NCBI GenBank assembly: GCA_002304925.1
Contig: DBPT01000027.1
Location: forward strand, 1-64,000
DNA from: Prolixibacteraceae bacterium UBA1413
GTDB taxonomy: Bacteria; Bacteroidota; Bacteroidia; Bacteroidales; Prolixibacteraceae
DNA length: 64,000 bases
Reading direction: 5' to 3'
A program made the position numbers and the translations under genes. Positions 42,902-52,257 of this stretch are shown in pieces. The notes beneath the pieces are model-generated. The model searched no databases. It was not told the DNA's origin and saw only the letters and a list, made by a program, of their open reading frames with translations. Positions within the stretch are counted from its first letter, which is position 1. Each line of letters opens with the position of its first letter.

Positions 42902-44287
42902 TTAATAGTTCTTGACGATTTGGGCCATGAATTCCCCTTCGGCGACAACTTTGTCGCCCACGAAACAGAGGCCCCTCATGTTGGCAATGCCCCTTCGTAT
43001 GGGCGAGGTGAGTTCTAGTTTGAAGATCAGGGTGTCGCCGGGCACCACTTTTTTCCGGAATTTGACATTGTCGATGCGGATGAAATAGGTGGAATATTTC
43101 CCTTCCAACTGGCTGAGAACAAGCAATCCCCCGGTTTGGGCCATGGCTTCCACCAGCAACACGCCCGGCATCACCTGCTCGTCAGGGAAATGCCCCTGGA
43201 AATAAGGTTCGTTGATGGTCACATTTTTGATGCCGGTAATCTGGTTTTCCCTTATGTCGATAATTTTATCCACCATCAGGAACGGATACCGGTGGGGCAG
43301 GAGCCTGCTGATCTGCATCACGTCGAGAATCGGTTCGGCATTGGGATCATAGTCGGGCGCACTGTTTTCATGACGGATCATAGTCTTTTTCAAAGCTTTG
43401 GCCATCATGGTGTTGGCTCCATGCCCGGGCTTGGTGGCAATGATCCGTCCTTTGATATGGCGACCGGTCAAGGCCAGGTCCCCGATGACGTCCAGTAATT
43501 TATGCCGGGCGCATTCATTGTCAAAATAGAGGTCTACATTATTGAGAATCCCTTCTTTCTTGACGGCCACATGTTCATGGTTGAAGAGATCGGCCAGCCG
43601 GTCGAGTTCTTCCTGTTGTATATCCTTGTCGATAATGACAATGGCGCTGCTCAGGTCACCTCCTTTGATCAGGTTGTTGTGCTTGAGGAGGAATTCGAGT
43701 TCGTGGAGAAAGACAAAGGTGCGGCAGTTGGCAATTTCATTCCGGAAGTCAGCGATGGATCCCAGGGTCGCATACTGGTTGTTGAGTACCCTGGAGTTGA
43801 AGGAAATCATCACATTCAGGCTGAAATCATCGTCGGGAAGGGCAATCAGTTCTGATCCGGTTCTTTCGTCACGGTAAGCGACTTTTTCCTTTATTACGAG
43901 GTATTTGCGTTCGGCGTCCTGTTCCGCCATTCCGGCTTTTTCAATTCCTTCCGCGAAAACCCTGGAACTTCCGTCGATAATGGGAGCCTCTTCGTTATTG
44001 ATGTCAATGAGCACATTGTCGAGCCCCATGCCTACCAGGGCCGCCAGGGCGTGTTCGATGGTTCCTACCCTGGCGCCGTTTTCCTCCAGCAATGTTCCCC
44101 GTGACGTATCAATGACGTTGTATGCATCGGCTTTGATGATGGGTTGACCGGGCAGGTCGGTCCGCCTGAATTTGAACCCGTGGTTTACCGGTGCCGGAAG
44201 AAATGTCATTGTTACGTGAACACCCGTATGAAGACCTCTTCCTTCGATGGTAAACGGATGGGCAAGGGTCCATTGCTTTTGTACCAT
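42902..44287 (-). CDS. lpxC/fabZ: Bifunctional LpxC deacetylase / FabZ dehydratase
   Basis: A 461-residue fusion typical of Bacteroidota. Residues 1-300 are LpxC, the zinc UDP-3-O-acyl-GlcNAc deacetylase (early VGTIEHALAAL with a zinc His; NECARHKLLDVIGDLAL with zinc His and Asp; RIIATKPGH). Residues about 315-461 are FabZ, the beta-hydroxyacyl-ACP dehydratase (LLPHRYPFLMVDKI, YFQGHFPDEQVMPGVLLVEA with catalytic His and Glu). Fusion links lipid A and fatty acid synthesis. It starts 7 bases after lpxD. Confidence 0.97.
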   Translation of the reverse strand: MVQKQWTLAHPFTIEGRGLHTGVHVTMTFLPAPVNHGFKFRRTDLPGQPIIKADAYNVIDTSRGTLLEENGARVGTIEHALAALVGMGLDNVLIDINNEEAPIIDGSSRVFAEGIEKAGMAEQDAERKYLVIKEKVAYRDERTGSELIALPDDDFSLNVMISFNSRVLNNQYATLGSIADFRNEIANCRTFVFLHELEFLLKHNNLIKGGDLSSAIVIIDKDIQQEELDRLADLFNHEHVAVKKEGILNNVDLYFDNECARHKLLDVIGDLALTGRHIKGRIIATKPGHGANTMMAKALKKTMIRHENSAPDYDPNAEPILDVMQISRLLPHRYPFLMVDKIIDIRENQITGIKNVTINEPYFQGHFPDEQVMPGVLLVEAMAQTGGLLVLSQLEGKYSTYFIRIDNVKFRKKVVPGDTLIFKLELTSPIRRGIANMRGLCFVGDKVVAEGEFMAQIVKNY

Positions 44288-44294
44288 AATGGTT

Positions 44295-45350
44295 CTATTC
44301 TCTGTTCTTCGAAATGATTTCCCTGAGTTTTTTAACTTCTTTCTGGAGGTCTATAACTTCCTGTCTGAGTTGGGGCAGGTTTCGCAGGACCGAATACATG
44401 CGGATGGCTTGCCGGTATTCCATAGCCGGCGATCCCAGTATTACCTGGTCGGACGCGGTATCTTTCGCCACGCCGCTTTGCGCTCCTATTGTCACATGAT
44501 CCCCTACGCTGAGGTGGCCGGCCAATCCCACCTGACCAGCCAAACGGCAGAAACGGCCCACCCGGGTGCTCCCTGCCAGTCCTGTAAGGGCTGCCATCAC
44601 CGTATGCTCTCCGATATCACAGTTGTGGGCAACCTGTATCAGATTGTCGAGTTTTACCCCCTGCCTGATGATCGTTGATCCCATGGTGCCGCAGTCTATG
44701 GTGGTATTGGCGCCGATTTCCACATCATCTTCCAGGATGACAGTCCCGACCTGGGGAACCTTTTGATAGGAACCATCGGCCTGCGGGGCAAATCCAAACC
44801 CGTCAGAACCGATGACCGCTCCTGAATGAATGATGCAACGGGCCCCGATCCGCGTATCGTCATAAATGTGCGCCCCGGAATAGATGATGGTGTCATCCCC
44901 GACGGTCACATTTTCACCGATAAATGCCTGGGGGTAGATTTTTACCCTTTTCCCGATCTTCACATTTTTGCCGGCATAGGCAAAAGCCCCGAAATAGAGC
45001 TCTTCACCGGCAACCACGCTTTCATCCATGAAGGAGGGTTGTTCAATCCCTGTTTTCATGCCTGAACGGGTTTTGGCGTATAATTGTAACAGCGAGGCAA
45101 AAGCCTGATAGGCATCATCCACCTTGATCAGGGTGGCCTTGTAAGGATTCCTGGGCGTGAAATCCCGGTTCACCAGAATGATGGACGCATCGGAATCATA
45201 CAGATAATGCTCATATTTCGGGTTGGCAAGGAATGCCAGGCTCCCGGCAGTTCCCTCTTCTATCTTGGATATGGTGGAGACAGTCACCTCATAGTCGCCA
45301 ACCACCTCACCATGCAGATATTGTGCGATTTCCCCGGCTCTGAACTTCAT
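44295..45350 (-). CDS. lpxD: UDP-3-O-acylglucosamine N-acyltransferase
   Basis: A 351-residue protein with an N-terminal substrate-binding domain (about 1-100; GSLAFLANPKYEHYLYDSDA) and a left-handed beta-helix (FGAFAYAGKNVKIGKRVKIY, HSGAVIGSDGFGFA) with catalytic His in VAHNCDIGEHTVM. The C-terminus ends in a coiled-coil helix (LRQEVIDLQKEVKKLREII). It performs the third step of lipid A synthesis and is the first gene of the lpx operon, with its own promoter at 45371-45400. Confidence 0.96.
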   Translation of the reverse strand: MKFRAGEIAQYLHGEVVGDYEVTVSTISKIEEGTAGSLAFLANPKYEHYLYDSDASIILVNRDFTPRNPYKATLIKVDDAYQAFASLLQLYAKTRSGMKTGIEQPSFMDESVVAGEELYFGAFAYAGKNVKIGKRVKIYPQAFIGENVTVGDDTIIYSGAHIYDDTRIGARCIIHSGAVIGSDGFGFAPQADGSYQKVPQVGTVILEDDVEIGANTTIDCGTMGSTIIRQGVKLDNLIQVAHNCDIGEHTVMAALTGLAGSTRVGRFCRLAGQVGLAGHLSVGDHVTIGAQSGVAKDTASDQVILGSPAMEYRQAIRMYSVLRNLPQLRQEVIDLQKEVKKLREIISKNRE

Positions 45351-45370
45351 TCATAAATCATTTAGCGATG

Positions 45371-45400
45371 CAAAAATAGAGTAAAATAATTAACAACCAA
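45371..45400 (-). promoter_or_regulatory. Promoter of the lpx operon
   Basis: On the minus strand TTG (45400-45398), a 19-bp gap and TATTTTTG (45378-45371) fit the Bacteroidota consensus. The -7 box is 20 bases before the lpxD start codon. Confidence 0.65.
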
Positions 45401-45430
45401 TTCTTTCATTCCATACAAATAAATATACGA

Positions 45431-45460
45431 TTGATATTTCAGGGATTTTTATTAACTTTG
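45431..45460 (+). promoter_or_regulatory. Promoter of the rimP-nusA-infB operon
   Basis: TTG at 45431-45433, a 19-bp gap and TAACTTTG at 45453-45460 fit the Bacteroidota consensus. It is back-to-back with the lpx promoter. Confidence 0.75.
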
Positions 45461-45486
45461 CGCCATATTTTCAGGTAGGCTGAGGG

Positions 45487-45508
45487 TAGGGGGCACAAAT
45501 GTCCCCTA
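45487..45508 (+). promoter_or_regulatory. Leader hairpin before rimP
   Basis: TAGGGG (45487-45492) and ACA (45495-45497) pair with TGT (45500-45502) and CCCCTA (45503-45508), leaving a GC bulge. It lies in the 5' leader between the promoter and the rimP start. It may control expression of the operon. It also covers an in-frame ATG at 45499 that is therefore unlikely to be the start. Confidence 0.4.
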
Positions 45509-45522
45509 TTTTATTACTGATC

Positions 45523-45987
45523 ATGATTACAAAGGAGAAGATAACAGAAATTGTAGGGGAGAAACTTGAAGAAGGAATGTTTCTCGTCGATGTGAATGTG
45601 ACTCCTTCTCAGGTCATCCATGTGGAAATAGATAGCATGGATGGGATCACCATTGACCAGTGCGTGGCCGTCAGTCGTTTTGTGGAAGCTCACCTGAACA
45701 GGGAAAACGAGGATTTTGAGTTGCAGGTCTCGTCGCCCGGGATCGACCAGTTTTTTAAGGTAAACAGGCAGTTCCATAAAAATGTAGGCCGTGAATTGGA
45801 TGTGGTCACCGCACAGAATCTGGAAGTCAGGGGAAAACTGATGGAAGCAGGCCAGGAGGGAATCGTTCTGGAGGTAACCACCCGGGAGCAAAAAGAAGGC
45901 GAAAAGAAAAAACAATGGGTTACGCGCCAACTCTCCCTGGGGTATGATGATATAAAAAAAGCAAGAGTTGTCATTTCATTTAAATAA
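45523..45987 (+). CDS. rimP: Ribosome maturation factor RimP
   Basis: A 154-residue protein needed for 30S subunit assembly. Start at 45523 (ITKEKITEIVGEKL) is preferred because the upstream ATG at 45499 lies in a leader hairpin and adds a hydrophobic tail. Family motifs: VHVEIDSMDGITIDQCVAVS, LQVSSPGIDQFFKV, then the C-terminal SH3-like part. It is first in the conserved rimP-nusA-infB order, 12 bases before nusA. Confidence 0.93.
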   Translation: MITKEKITEIVGEKLEEGMFLVDVNVTPSQVIHVEIDSMDGITIDQCVAVSRFVEAHLNRENEDFELQVSSPGIDQFFKVNRQFHKNVGRELDVVTAQNLEVRGKLMEAGQEGIVLEVTTREQKEGEKKKQWVTRQLSLGYDDIKKARVVISFK

Positions 45988-45999
45988 TACCGGGGACAT

Positions 46000-47238
46000 A
46001 TGGAGAATATGAATCTTATTGATACTTTTTCAGAATTCAAGGAGCTGAAGAATATTGACCGGGCAACGATGATGAGCGTTCTTGAAGAGGCTTTCAGGAG
46101 TGTTTTGATCCGCCAATTTGGAAGCGACGAGAATTTTGATGTCATCATAAACATCGACAAGGGGGACTTTGAGATCTGGAGGAACCGCGTTGTGGTGGAA
46201 GACGACAATTACGAAGACCCTGCGAATGAGATTACTTTGACGGAAGCAAAAAAGATCGACGAAGATTATGAAGTGGGTGAAGATGTAACCGATGAAGTGA
46301 AGTTTGCCGATTTCGGACGGCGCGCCATTCTCAATCTGCGGCAAAATCTTGCCAGCAAGATCATGGAACTGGAGAAAGACCATATTTTCGGAAAATACAA
46401 AAAAAGAATCGGTGACATCATCACAGGCGAGGTTTATCAGGTATGGAAAAAAGAGATCCTCGTCCTGGATGATGAGGGGAATGAGTTGATTTTACCGAAA
46501 ACCGAGCAGATTCCTTCCGATTATTTCCGGAAAGGTGATTCACTCAGGGCTGTGGTGATCAAAGTGGAATTGAGGAACAACACACCTTTGATTATTTTGT
46601 CGAGGACTTCCCCGGTTTTTCTGGAGAGGTTGTTTGAGCTGGAGATACCTGAAATTTTCGACGGACTGATCACCATCCGGAAAATTGTCAGGATTCCCGG
46701 AGAACGGGCCAAAGTGGCGGTGGAGTCGTATGATGAAAGGGTGGATCCGGTTGGAGCCTGTGTGGGCATGAAGGGATCGCGGATCCATGGGATTGTCAGG
46801 GAACTGCGGAACGAAAACATTGACGTGATTAATTATTCCAGCAATCTTCAGTTGTTTATCAAAAGGTCGCTGAGTCCGGCGAAAATCACATCCATCAGGA
46901 TCTTTGAAGCTGAAAAAAAGGCTGAAGTATTCCTCAAACCCGAAGAAGTATCATTGGCCATAGGCAAGGGAGGGCTCAACATCAAACTGGCAAGTCAGCT
47001 GACAGGATATGAAATTGATGTTTTCCGTGAAATCGAGCAGGATGATGAAGATGTCAATCTGGAAGAGTTCACCGACGAAATCGAAAGCTGGATCATCGAT
47101 GTGTTAAAGGCGATCGGTTGCGACACTGCCAAGAATGTGCTCAGTATGTCGCGTGAAGATCTGATTGCCCGGACAGATCTCGAAGAAGAGACTATTGATG
47201 AGGTCAGGAGGATCCTGAGGGCTGAATTTGAACAATAG
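46000..47238 (+). CDS. nusA: Transcription termination/antitermination factor NusA
   Basis: A 412-residue RNA-polymerase-binding factor. Domain order: N-terminal polymerase-binding domain (1-125), S1 domain (about 130-205; GDIITGEVYQVWKKEILVLD), KH domains (VDPVGACVGMKGSRIHGIV; SLAIGKGGLNIKLASQLTG) and a short acidic C-terminal helix-hairpin region (DVLKAIGCDTAKNVLSMSRE). Conserved place between rimP and infB confirms it. Confidence 0.96.
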   Translation: MENMNLIDTFSEFKELKNIDRATMMSVLEEAFRSVLIRQFGSDENFDVIINIDKGDFEIWRNRVVVEDDNYEDPANEITLTEAKKIDEDYEVGEDVTDEVKFADFGRRAILNLRQNLASKIMELEKDHIFGKYKKRIGDIITGEVYQVWKKEILVLDDEGNELILPKTEQIPSDYFRKGDSLRAVVIKVELRNNTPLIILSRTSPVFLERLFELEIPEIFDGLITIRKIVRIPGERAKVAVESYDERVDPVGACVGMKGSRIHGIVRELRNENIDVINYSSNLQLFIKRSLSPAKITSIRIFEAEKKAEVFLKPEEVSLAIGKGGLNIKLASQLTGYEIDVFREIEQDDEDVNLEEFTDEIESWIIDVLKAIGCDTAKNVLSMSREDLIARTDLEEETIDEVRRILRAEFEQ

Positions 47239-47328
47239 CAAAGGGATCAGGGAGTTTCAGGCACCGTAACACCCTGTGCCCCTGAAGGTTCTGTTTTGCA
47301 GGCCGCATATAATTTATAACGGAGATAT

Positions 47329-50300
47329 ATGGTATTAGGCAACGCGCAGCGCTTAAGCAAATTGGCAAAAGAGTTTAATGTGGGAATTCAGACGATTGTT
47401 GAATTTCTGCATAAGAAAGGTATTGAGGTTAATCCAAACCCTAATACCAAAGTGTCGGAAGACGCATGCCTGCTTCTGGAGAAGGAGTACAAGAGCGATG
47501 TCAAGGTAAAACGGGATGCCGAAAAGATCACTTTGCGGCAGCAGCGGCCCAAAAAAGAGGTGATTACCCTGGATGACATTCCCGCCAAGGATGAGCCTGA
47601 CGAAGATTATCCCGATGAATTTTTTGAAATCAGGGAACTGAAGAAAACTGCTGCTGCAGCTGCTGCGACCGCGGCTCCGTCGGAGCGCAAGGTCAAAAAA
47701 ACCAAACAGCATGAGGAGATTCCCAGGGAGGCATTTATCAAGCCTTTTAAGATCGTCACCAAAGTTGATATCAACGATCTTCCGGGGATGAAGAAGAAAA
47801 GCAGTGAAAAGCCTGAAGAGAAGAGTGTTCCGAAAGCTACCCCCGGGGTCCGTAAAAAGCGGCAGGAAGCAGCTTCTGCCAAAGCGGAACAAGTTGCTGA
47901 AGAAGTTTTGCCTGCCGAAGAGCATGTCACGGTTCTTGGGGAACAAGCGGTTGCTCCCGTAACCCCGGAGAGTGCCGAAGTTCAGGAAAAAGCTGCGCCC
48001 GTGGTGCAGGAACATATCGCCACTGACATACCCAGGATGGATGAGCTCAAGGTGGTAGGTAAGATAGACCTGGAGGGTATGAATACCAGGACCCGGCCCG
48101 ACAAGAAAAGCCGTGAGGAGCGTGAAAAGGAGCGCAAGGAGCGGATTAGGCAGGAAAAGGAAGGCAGGCAGAAGCCGCAACTTCCTGAAGAGGCGGTTCA
48201 GGAGGTTCAGGAGGTTCAGGAGGTAGTCGTACCCCCGGAGCCTGAACTTATCAAAGCCAGGGCCGAAAAGCTGGCAGGACCCACCATTGTGGGTAAAATC
48301 GACCTGCCTGTGGAAAAGGAAAAGAAAGGGGCGGCTTCCGAAGGAGAGCGTGACCGCCGGAAAAAACGGAGAAAGAGGATTCAGAAGGATACCGAAAGGG
48401 TGAATGTTTCTGCCAGGGGGTCTGAAGACCACAAGAAAGCCGATGACACCAAAAAGCCTCCGAAGAAAAAGAAACTGCTCAAAAAAGAGGTTAACGAGGA
48501 GGATGTGCAGAAGCAGATCAAAGATACCCTGGCGCGGCTGACCAGCAAAGGCACGAAATCAAAAGGTTCGAAATACCGTCGTGAAAAACGGGCGATTTTC
48601 AGTGAAAGGGCGGCTGCCGAGGCGGAAATGAAGGACCAGCAGAGAAATATACTGAAAATCACTGAATTCGTAACGGTCAACGAACTGGCAACCATGATGG
48701 ATGTGCCGGTGACCAAGATCATCGCTACCTGCATGAGTTTGGGTCTCTTCGTTTCCATCAACCAGCGCCTCGATGCTGAGACTTTGTCGGTGGTTGCCGA
48801 TGAGTTTGGTTTCAAGGTGGAATTTGTAAGTGTGGACATTCAGGAGGCCATAGAAGAGCAAGAAGACGATCCTGCAGAACTCCGGCCGCGGCCACCCATC
48901 ATCACGGTGATGGGACATGTAGACCACGGGAAGACCTCCCTGCTCGATTATATCCGGAATACCAACGTGATTGCCGGGGAAGCCGGGGGGATCACCCAGC
49001 ATATAGGAGCCTACAATGTGCATCTCCCCGACGGCCGGGAAATCACCTTTCTGGACACTCCCGGGCATGAGGCATTCACGGCCATGAGGGCCCGTGGCGC
49101 CCAGATCACCGACATTGTGATCATCATTGTTGCCGCCGACGACAACGTGATGCCCCAGACCATCGAAGCGATAAACCACGCATCAGCGGCGGGCGTACCC
49201 ATTGTCTTTGCAATCAACAAAATTGACAAACCGGGAGCCAACCCTGAGAAAATCAAGGAGTCACTTGCCAAAATGAATTACCTCGTGGAGGAATGGGGTG
49301 GCAAATACCAGTCGCATGACATTTCTGCAAAAAAGGGAATCGGTGTTAACGAATTGCTTGAAAAAGTGCTGCTGGAGGCCGAACTCCTGGACCTCAAGGC
49401 AAATCCCAACAAGAATGCCAACGGAGCCATTATCGAATCTTCGCTCGACAAGGGAAGGGGTTTTGTGGCCACCGTGCTCGTCCAGTCGGGCACCCTCAAG
49501 GTGGGGGATGTCGTGCTGGCGGGACAGCATTTCGGCCATATCAAGGCCATGTTCAATGAGCGAAACCAGAAAATAGAAACTGCCGGTCCTTCAGAACCTG
49601 TCATTATCCTGGGGCTCGACGGAGCTCCCCAGGCAGGGGATAAATTCCACGTCCTGGATTCGGAACGTGACGCCCGTCAGATTGCTAATAAACGGGAACA
49701 GCTAGCCCGCGAACAGGGCCTCCGTACCCAGAAACACATCACCCTCGATGAGATCGGCCGGCGCATCGCCATCGGAAATTTCCAGGAACTCAACCTGATC
49801 GTAAAGGGAGACGTCGACGGTTCGATCGAAGCTTTGTCCGATTCCCTCATCAAACTTTCTACGGAAAGAATCCAGGTGAATGTGATCCACAAGGCGGTCG
49901 GTCAGATTTCGGAATCGGACATCATGCTGGCATCGGCATCCGAAGCCATCGTGATCGGTTTTCAGGTGCGCCCCTCGCTCAGCGCACGCAAACTGGCTGA
50001 AAAAGAAGAGATTGACATCAGACTCTACTCCATTATTTACGATGCTATCAACGAAATCAGAGCGGCAATGTTGGGAATGCTTTCGCCCGAAATCAAGGAG
50101 GAGATCACCGGAACCCTCGAAATCCTTGAAATCTTCAAAGTTACTAAGGTGGGTACAGTAGCCGGTTGTATCGTCCGTGACGGAAAAATCTCCCGCAACA
50201 GCAAAATCAGGGTGATTCGCGACGGTATCGTCATTTACACCGGCAACCTGGGATCGCTCAAAAGATTCAAGGAAGATGTCAAGGAGGTGAAGAACGGTTA

Positions 50301-50394
50301 TGAATGCGGTCTTAATATTGACAATTTCAACGACCTGAAAGTGGGCGATAACATTGAATCATTCTTGGAAGTGGAAGTAGCACAGGAATTATAG
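47329..50394 (+). CDS. infB: Translation initiation factor IF-2
   Basis: A 1021-residue GTPase that places initiator tRNA on the 30S subunit. The N-terminal IF2 domain (SKLAKEFNVGIQTIVEFLHK) is followed by a long charged low-complexity region (about 100-440), including a 9-base unit ggttcagga repeated three times (48195-48221) that gives a Val-Gln-Glu run. The G domain begins near residue 529 (GHVDHGKTSLLD, DTPGHEAFTAMRARG, NKIDKPGA). Domains II, III and IV follow. 90 bases separate it from nusA. Confidence 0.97.
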   Translation: MVLGNAQRLSKLAKEFNVGIQTIVEFLHKKGIEVNPNPNTKVSEDACLLLEKEYKSDVKVKRDAEKITLRQQRPKKEVITLDDIPAKDEPDEDYPDEFFEIRELKKTAAAAAATAAPSERKVKKTKQHEEIPREAFIKPFKIVTKVDINDLPGMKKKSSEKPEEKSVPKATPGVRKKRQEAASAKAEQVAEEVLPAEEHVTVLGEQAVAPVTPESAEVQEKAAPVVQEHIATDIPRMDELKVVGKIDLEGMNTRTRPDKKSREEREKERKERIRQEKEGRQKPQLPEEAVQEVQEVQEVVVPPEPELIKARAEKLAGPTIVGKIDLPVEKEKKGAASEGERDRRKKRRKRIQKDTERVNVSARGSEDHKKADDTKKPPKKKKLLKKEVNEEDVQKQIKDTLARLTSKGTKSKGSKYRREKRAIFSERAAAEAEMKDQQRNILKITEFVTVNELATMMDVPVTKIIATCMSLGLFVSINQRLDAETLSVVADEFGFKVEFVSVDIQEAIEEQEDDPAELRPRPPIITVMGHVDHGKTSLLDYIRNTNVIAGEAGGITQHIGAYNVHLPDGREITFLDTPGHEAFTAMRARGAQITDIVIIIVAADDNVMPQTIEAINHASAAGVPIVFAINKIDKPGANPEKIKESLAKMNYLVEEWGGKYQSHDISAKKGIGVNELLEKVLLEAELLDLKANPNKNANGAIIESSLDKGRGFVATVLVQSGTLKVGDVVLAGQHFGHIKAMFNERNQKIETAGPSEPVIILGLDGAPQAGDKFHVLDSERDARQIANKREQLAREQGLRTQKHITLDEIGRRIAIGNFQELNLIVKGDVDGSIEALSDSLIKLSTERIQVNVIHKAVGQISESDIMLASASEAIVIGFQVRPSLSARKLAEKEEIDIRLYSIIYDAINEIRAAMLGMLSPEIKEEITGTLEILEIFKVTKVGTVAGCIVRDGKISRNSKIRVIRDGIVIYTGNLGSLKRFKEDVKEVKNGYECGLNIDNFNDLKVGDNIESFLEVEVAQEL

Positions 50395-50469
50395 AAGATA
50401 CCGTTCCCGGGATTTGCCTCCCGGTGGTCCTTATTGTTATGATTAAATTGAATACCAAATCCAGAGAAG

Positions 50470-50718
50470 ATGAGCGGAGGTGAAATCATTGTCATCCTGC
50501 TGGTTTTCCTGCTTCTTTTCGGAGCCGACGCGATTCCCGGCATTGCCAGGACCGTGGGCAAGGGAATGCGGGAATTCAAAAAGGCTACCAGTGAGATTCA
50601 GCGTGAAATCACTGAGAGTACCTCGGAAATCAGGAAAGATGTTGACAAGATAACTTCGGAAGTGGAAAAGGAAGCCAGGGCGGTCAAAAAACAGGTGGAA
50701 GACAATTATTCCGGCTAA
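50470..50718 (+). CDS. tatA: TatA/E-like twin-arginine translocase subunit
   Basis: An 82-residue membrane protein with one N-terminal membrane helix (EIIVILLVFLLLFGADAIPG), the following amphipathic helix (IARTVGKGMREFKKATSEI) and a long charged coil. This is the TatA/TatE plan, with FGADAIPG in place of the classic FGPKKLP hinge. Tat export is expected in this cell, since a twin-arginine signal occurs on the propeller glycosidase at 15227-16327. It lies between infB and lolD. Confidence 0.8.
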   Translation: MSGGEIIVILLVFLLLFGADAIPGIARTVGKGMREFKKATSEIQREITESTSEIRKDVDKITSEVEKEARAVKKQVEDNYSG

Positions 50719-50755
50719 CGGCTCCGGAAGGCCCTCCTGAAAAATTCGAAACCAC

Positions 50756-51409
50756 ATGATAAGAGCTGAGAATATCCGGAAGTCTTTTGGGACACTTCAT
50801 GTTCTGAAGGGTATCAGCCTGGAGGTGCCGGTAGGTAAGATCTATTCCATCGTAGGGGCGAGTGGTGCCGGTAAGACGACGTTGCTTCAGATTCTGGGAA
50901 CCCTGAGCCGGCCCGATTCGGGAACGGTGTTCATCGACGGCCGGGAGGTGTCGGGGATGGGTGAGAAGGAGCTGTCGCATTTCAGAAACCGGAAGCTGGG
51001 TTTTGTTTTTCAGTTTCACCATCTGCTTCCTGAATTCACCGCCCTGGAAAATGTTGCCATTCCCGCTTTCATTGCCGGGGGGTCGCGTTCCGTGGCAGAA
51101 GCCCGTAGTGCGGAATTGCTGGGTTACCTGGGACTTGAAGGCCGTTTCCATCATAAACCCTCTGAACTTTCAGGGGGCGAAAAACAACGGGTAGCTGTTG
51201 CCAGGGCCCTGGTCAACCGGCCGGCGGTAGTTCTGGCCGATGAACCTTCAGGAAACCTGGATTCCCAAAACCGTGACGAACTGCACGAATTACTCTTCAC
51301 CCTTCGTAACGATTTGGGCCAGACTTTCGTCATTGTCACCCATGACAACTCCTTTGCCGAGCGGAGCGACCGGATTATCCATATTAAAGACGGGATCATC
51401 GTACCATGA
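50756..51409 (+). CDS. lolD: ABC transporter ATP-binding protein, LolD type
   Basis: A 217-residue ATPase. Walker A is GASGAGKTT at residues 34-42; the signature is LSGGEKQR; Walker B is VVLADEPSGNLD; the H-loop is VTHDN. The LolD-type sequence FHHLLPEFTALENVAIP is present, so it most likely drives lipoprotein release from the inner membrane with LolC/E partners encoded elsewhere. An FtsE/MacB-type exporter is the alternative. It overlaps the next gene by 4 bases (ATGA). Confidence 0.87.
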   Translation: MIRAENIRKSFGTLHVLKGISLEVPVGKIYSIVGASGAGKTTLLQILGTLSRPDSGTVFIDGREVSGMGEKELSHFRNRKLGFVFQFHHLLPEFTALENVAIPAFIAGGSRSVAEARSAELLGYLGLEGRFHHKPSELSGGEKQRVAVARALVNRPAVVLADEPSGNLDSQNRDELHELLFTLRNDLGQTFVIVTHDNSFAERSDRIIHIKDGIIVP

Positions 51410-52173
51410 CCCTGGCAGAAATCAAGGAGTTTCTTGACGAAAAAGCCGACCAGTACAACCGTCCCTTTTTTATTGAGAGTGACCCCATTCAGATACCACG
51501 GGGTTTCAGCGCAAAAGAAGACCGGGAAATCAGCGGTTTTTTGGCCGCCACCCTGGCATGGGGCAACCGTATGGTGATCCTCAGGAGTACCCGTTGGCTC
51601 CTTCGTTTGATGGACGACCAGCCTTTCCATTTTATCAGGGATGCTTCCGATGCAGAACTATCTGCGACCAGCCGGTTCTACCACCGCACTTTTAACGGGG
51701 AGGATGCCCTATATTTCATTCGATCGCTCAGGAACCTGTATGCCAGCCATGGCGGTCTGGAAGATGTTTTTACTAAGGGTTACCAGGAAGACGGCACTGT
51801 ATGGTCGGCCCTGAAACGGTTCAGGCTGGCCTTCCTGGAGCTGTCTGCCCCCCGGCACACCTTCCGGCATGTACCCGATGTGGTTTCAGGTTCTGCAGCC
51901 AAACGTCTCAATATGTTTCTCCGGTGGATGGTTCGCTCCGACCACCGGGGAGTCGACCTGGGCCTCTGGAAGGGGATTCCCTCTTCAGCCCTGATGCTTC
52001 CCCTCGATATCCATACCGGAAATATCAGTCGCAAACTCGGAATCCTCACCAGAAAGCAGAATGACTGGAAAGCGGTGGAGGAAGTGACGGGCGTTTTACG
52101 GAGATTCGACACTGCTGATCCCATAAAGTATGACTTTGCCCTTTTCGGGCTTGGCGCATTTGAAAAGTTTTGA
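51406..52173 (+). CDS. TIGR02757 (DUF2400) family protein
   Basis: A 255-residue cytoplasmic protein matching the TIGR02757/DUF2400 family common in Bacteroidota: ADQYNRPFFIESDPIQIPR, EISGFLAATLAWGNRMVI, FYHRTFNGEDALYFIRSLR, KRLNMFLRWMVR and MLPLDIHTGNISRKLGI. The fold has helix-hairpin-helix DNA glycosylase-like features, but the activity is not established. Translationally coupled to lolD; converges with upp. Confidence 0.88.
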   Translation: MTLAEIKEFLDEKADQYNRPFFIESDPIQIPRGFSAKEDREISGFLAATLAWGNRMVILRSTRWLLRLMDDQPFHFIRDASDAELSATSRFYHRTFNGEDALYFIRSLRNLYASHGGLEDVFTKGYQEDGTVWSALKRFRLAFLELSAPRHTFRHVPDVVSGSAAKRLNMFLRWMVRSDHRGVDLGLWKGIPSSALMLPLDIHTGNISRKLGILTRKQNDWKAVEEVTGVLRRFDTADPIKYDFALFGLGAFEKF

Positions 52174-52257
52174 CCCCCGGAAGTCTGGCTACGCTTCGGG
52201 ATTCTGCACAGGGGATTACCATGGCCTCAACCACAGGGTGGGTAAAATGCCGGCAGC

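Noticed and set aside
48195..48221. Tandem 9-base repeat as a mobile or regulatory repeat
   Set aside because: It is in frame within the low-complexity linker of IF-2 and only adds Val-Gln-Glu units, as is common in that region.
47353..48432. A 359-codon minus-strand frame opposite infB
   Set aside because: It lies opposite the low-complexity, Lys/Glu-rich part of IF-2, which gives Leu/Phe-rich antisense frames.
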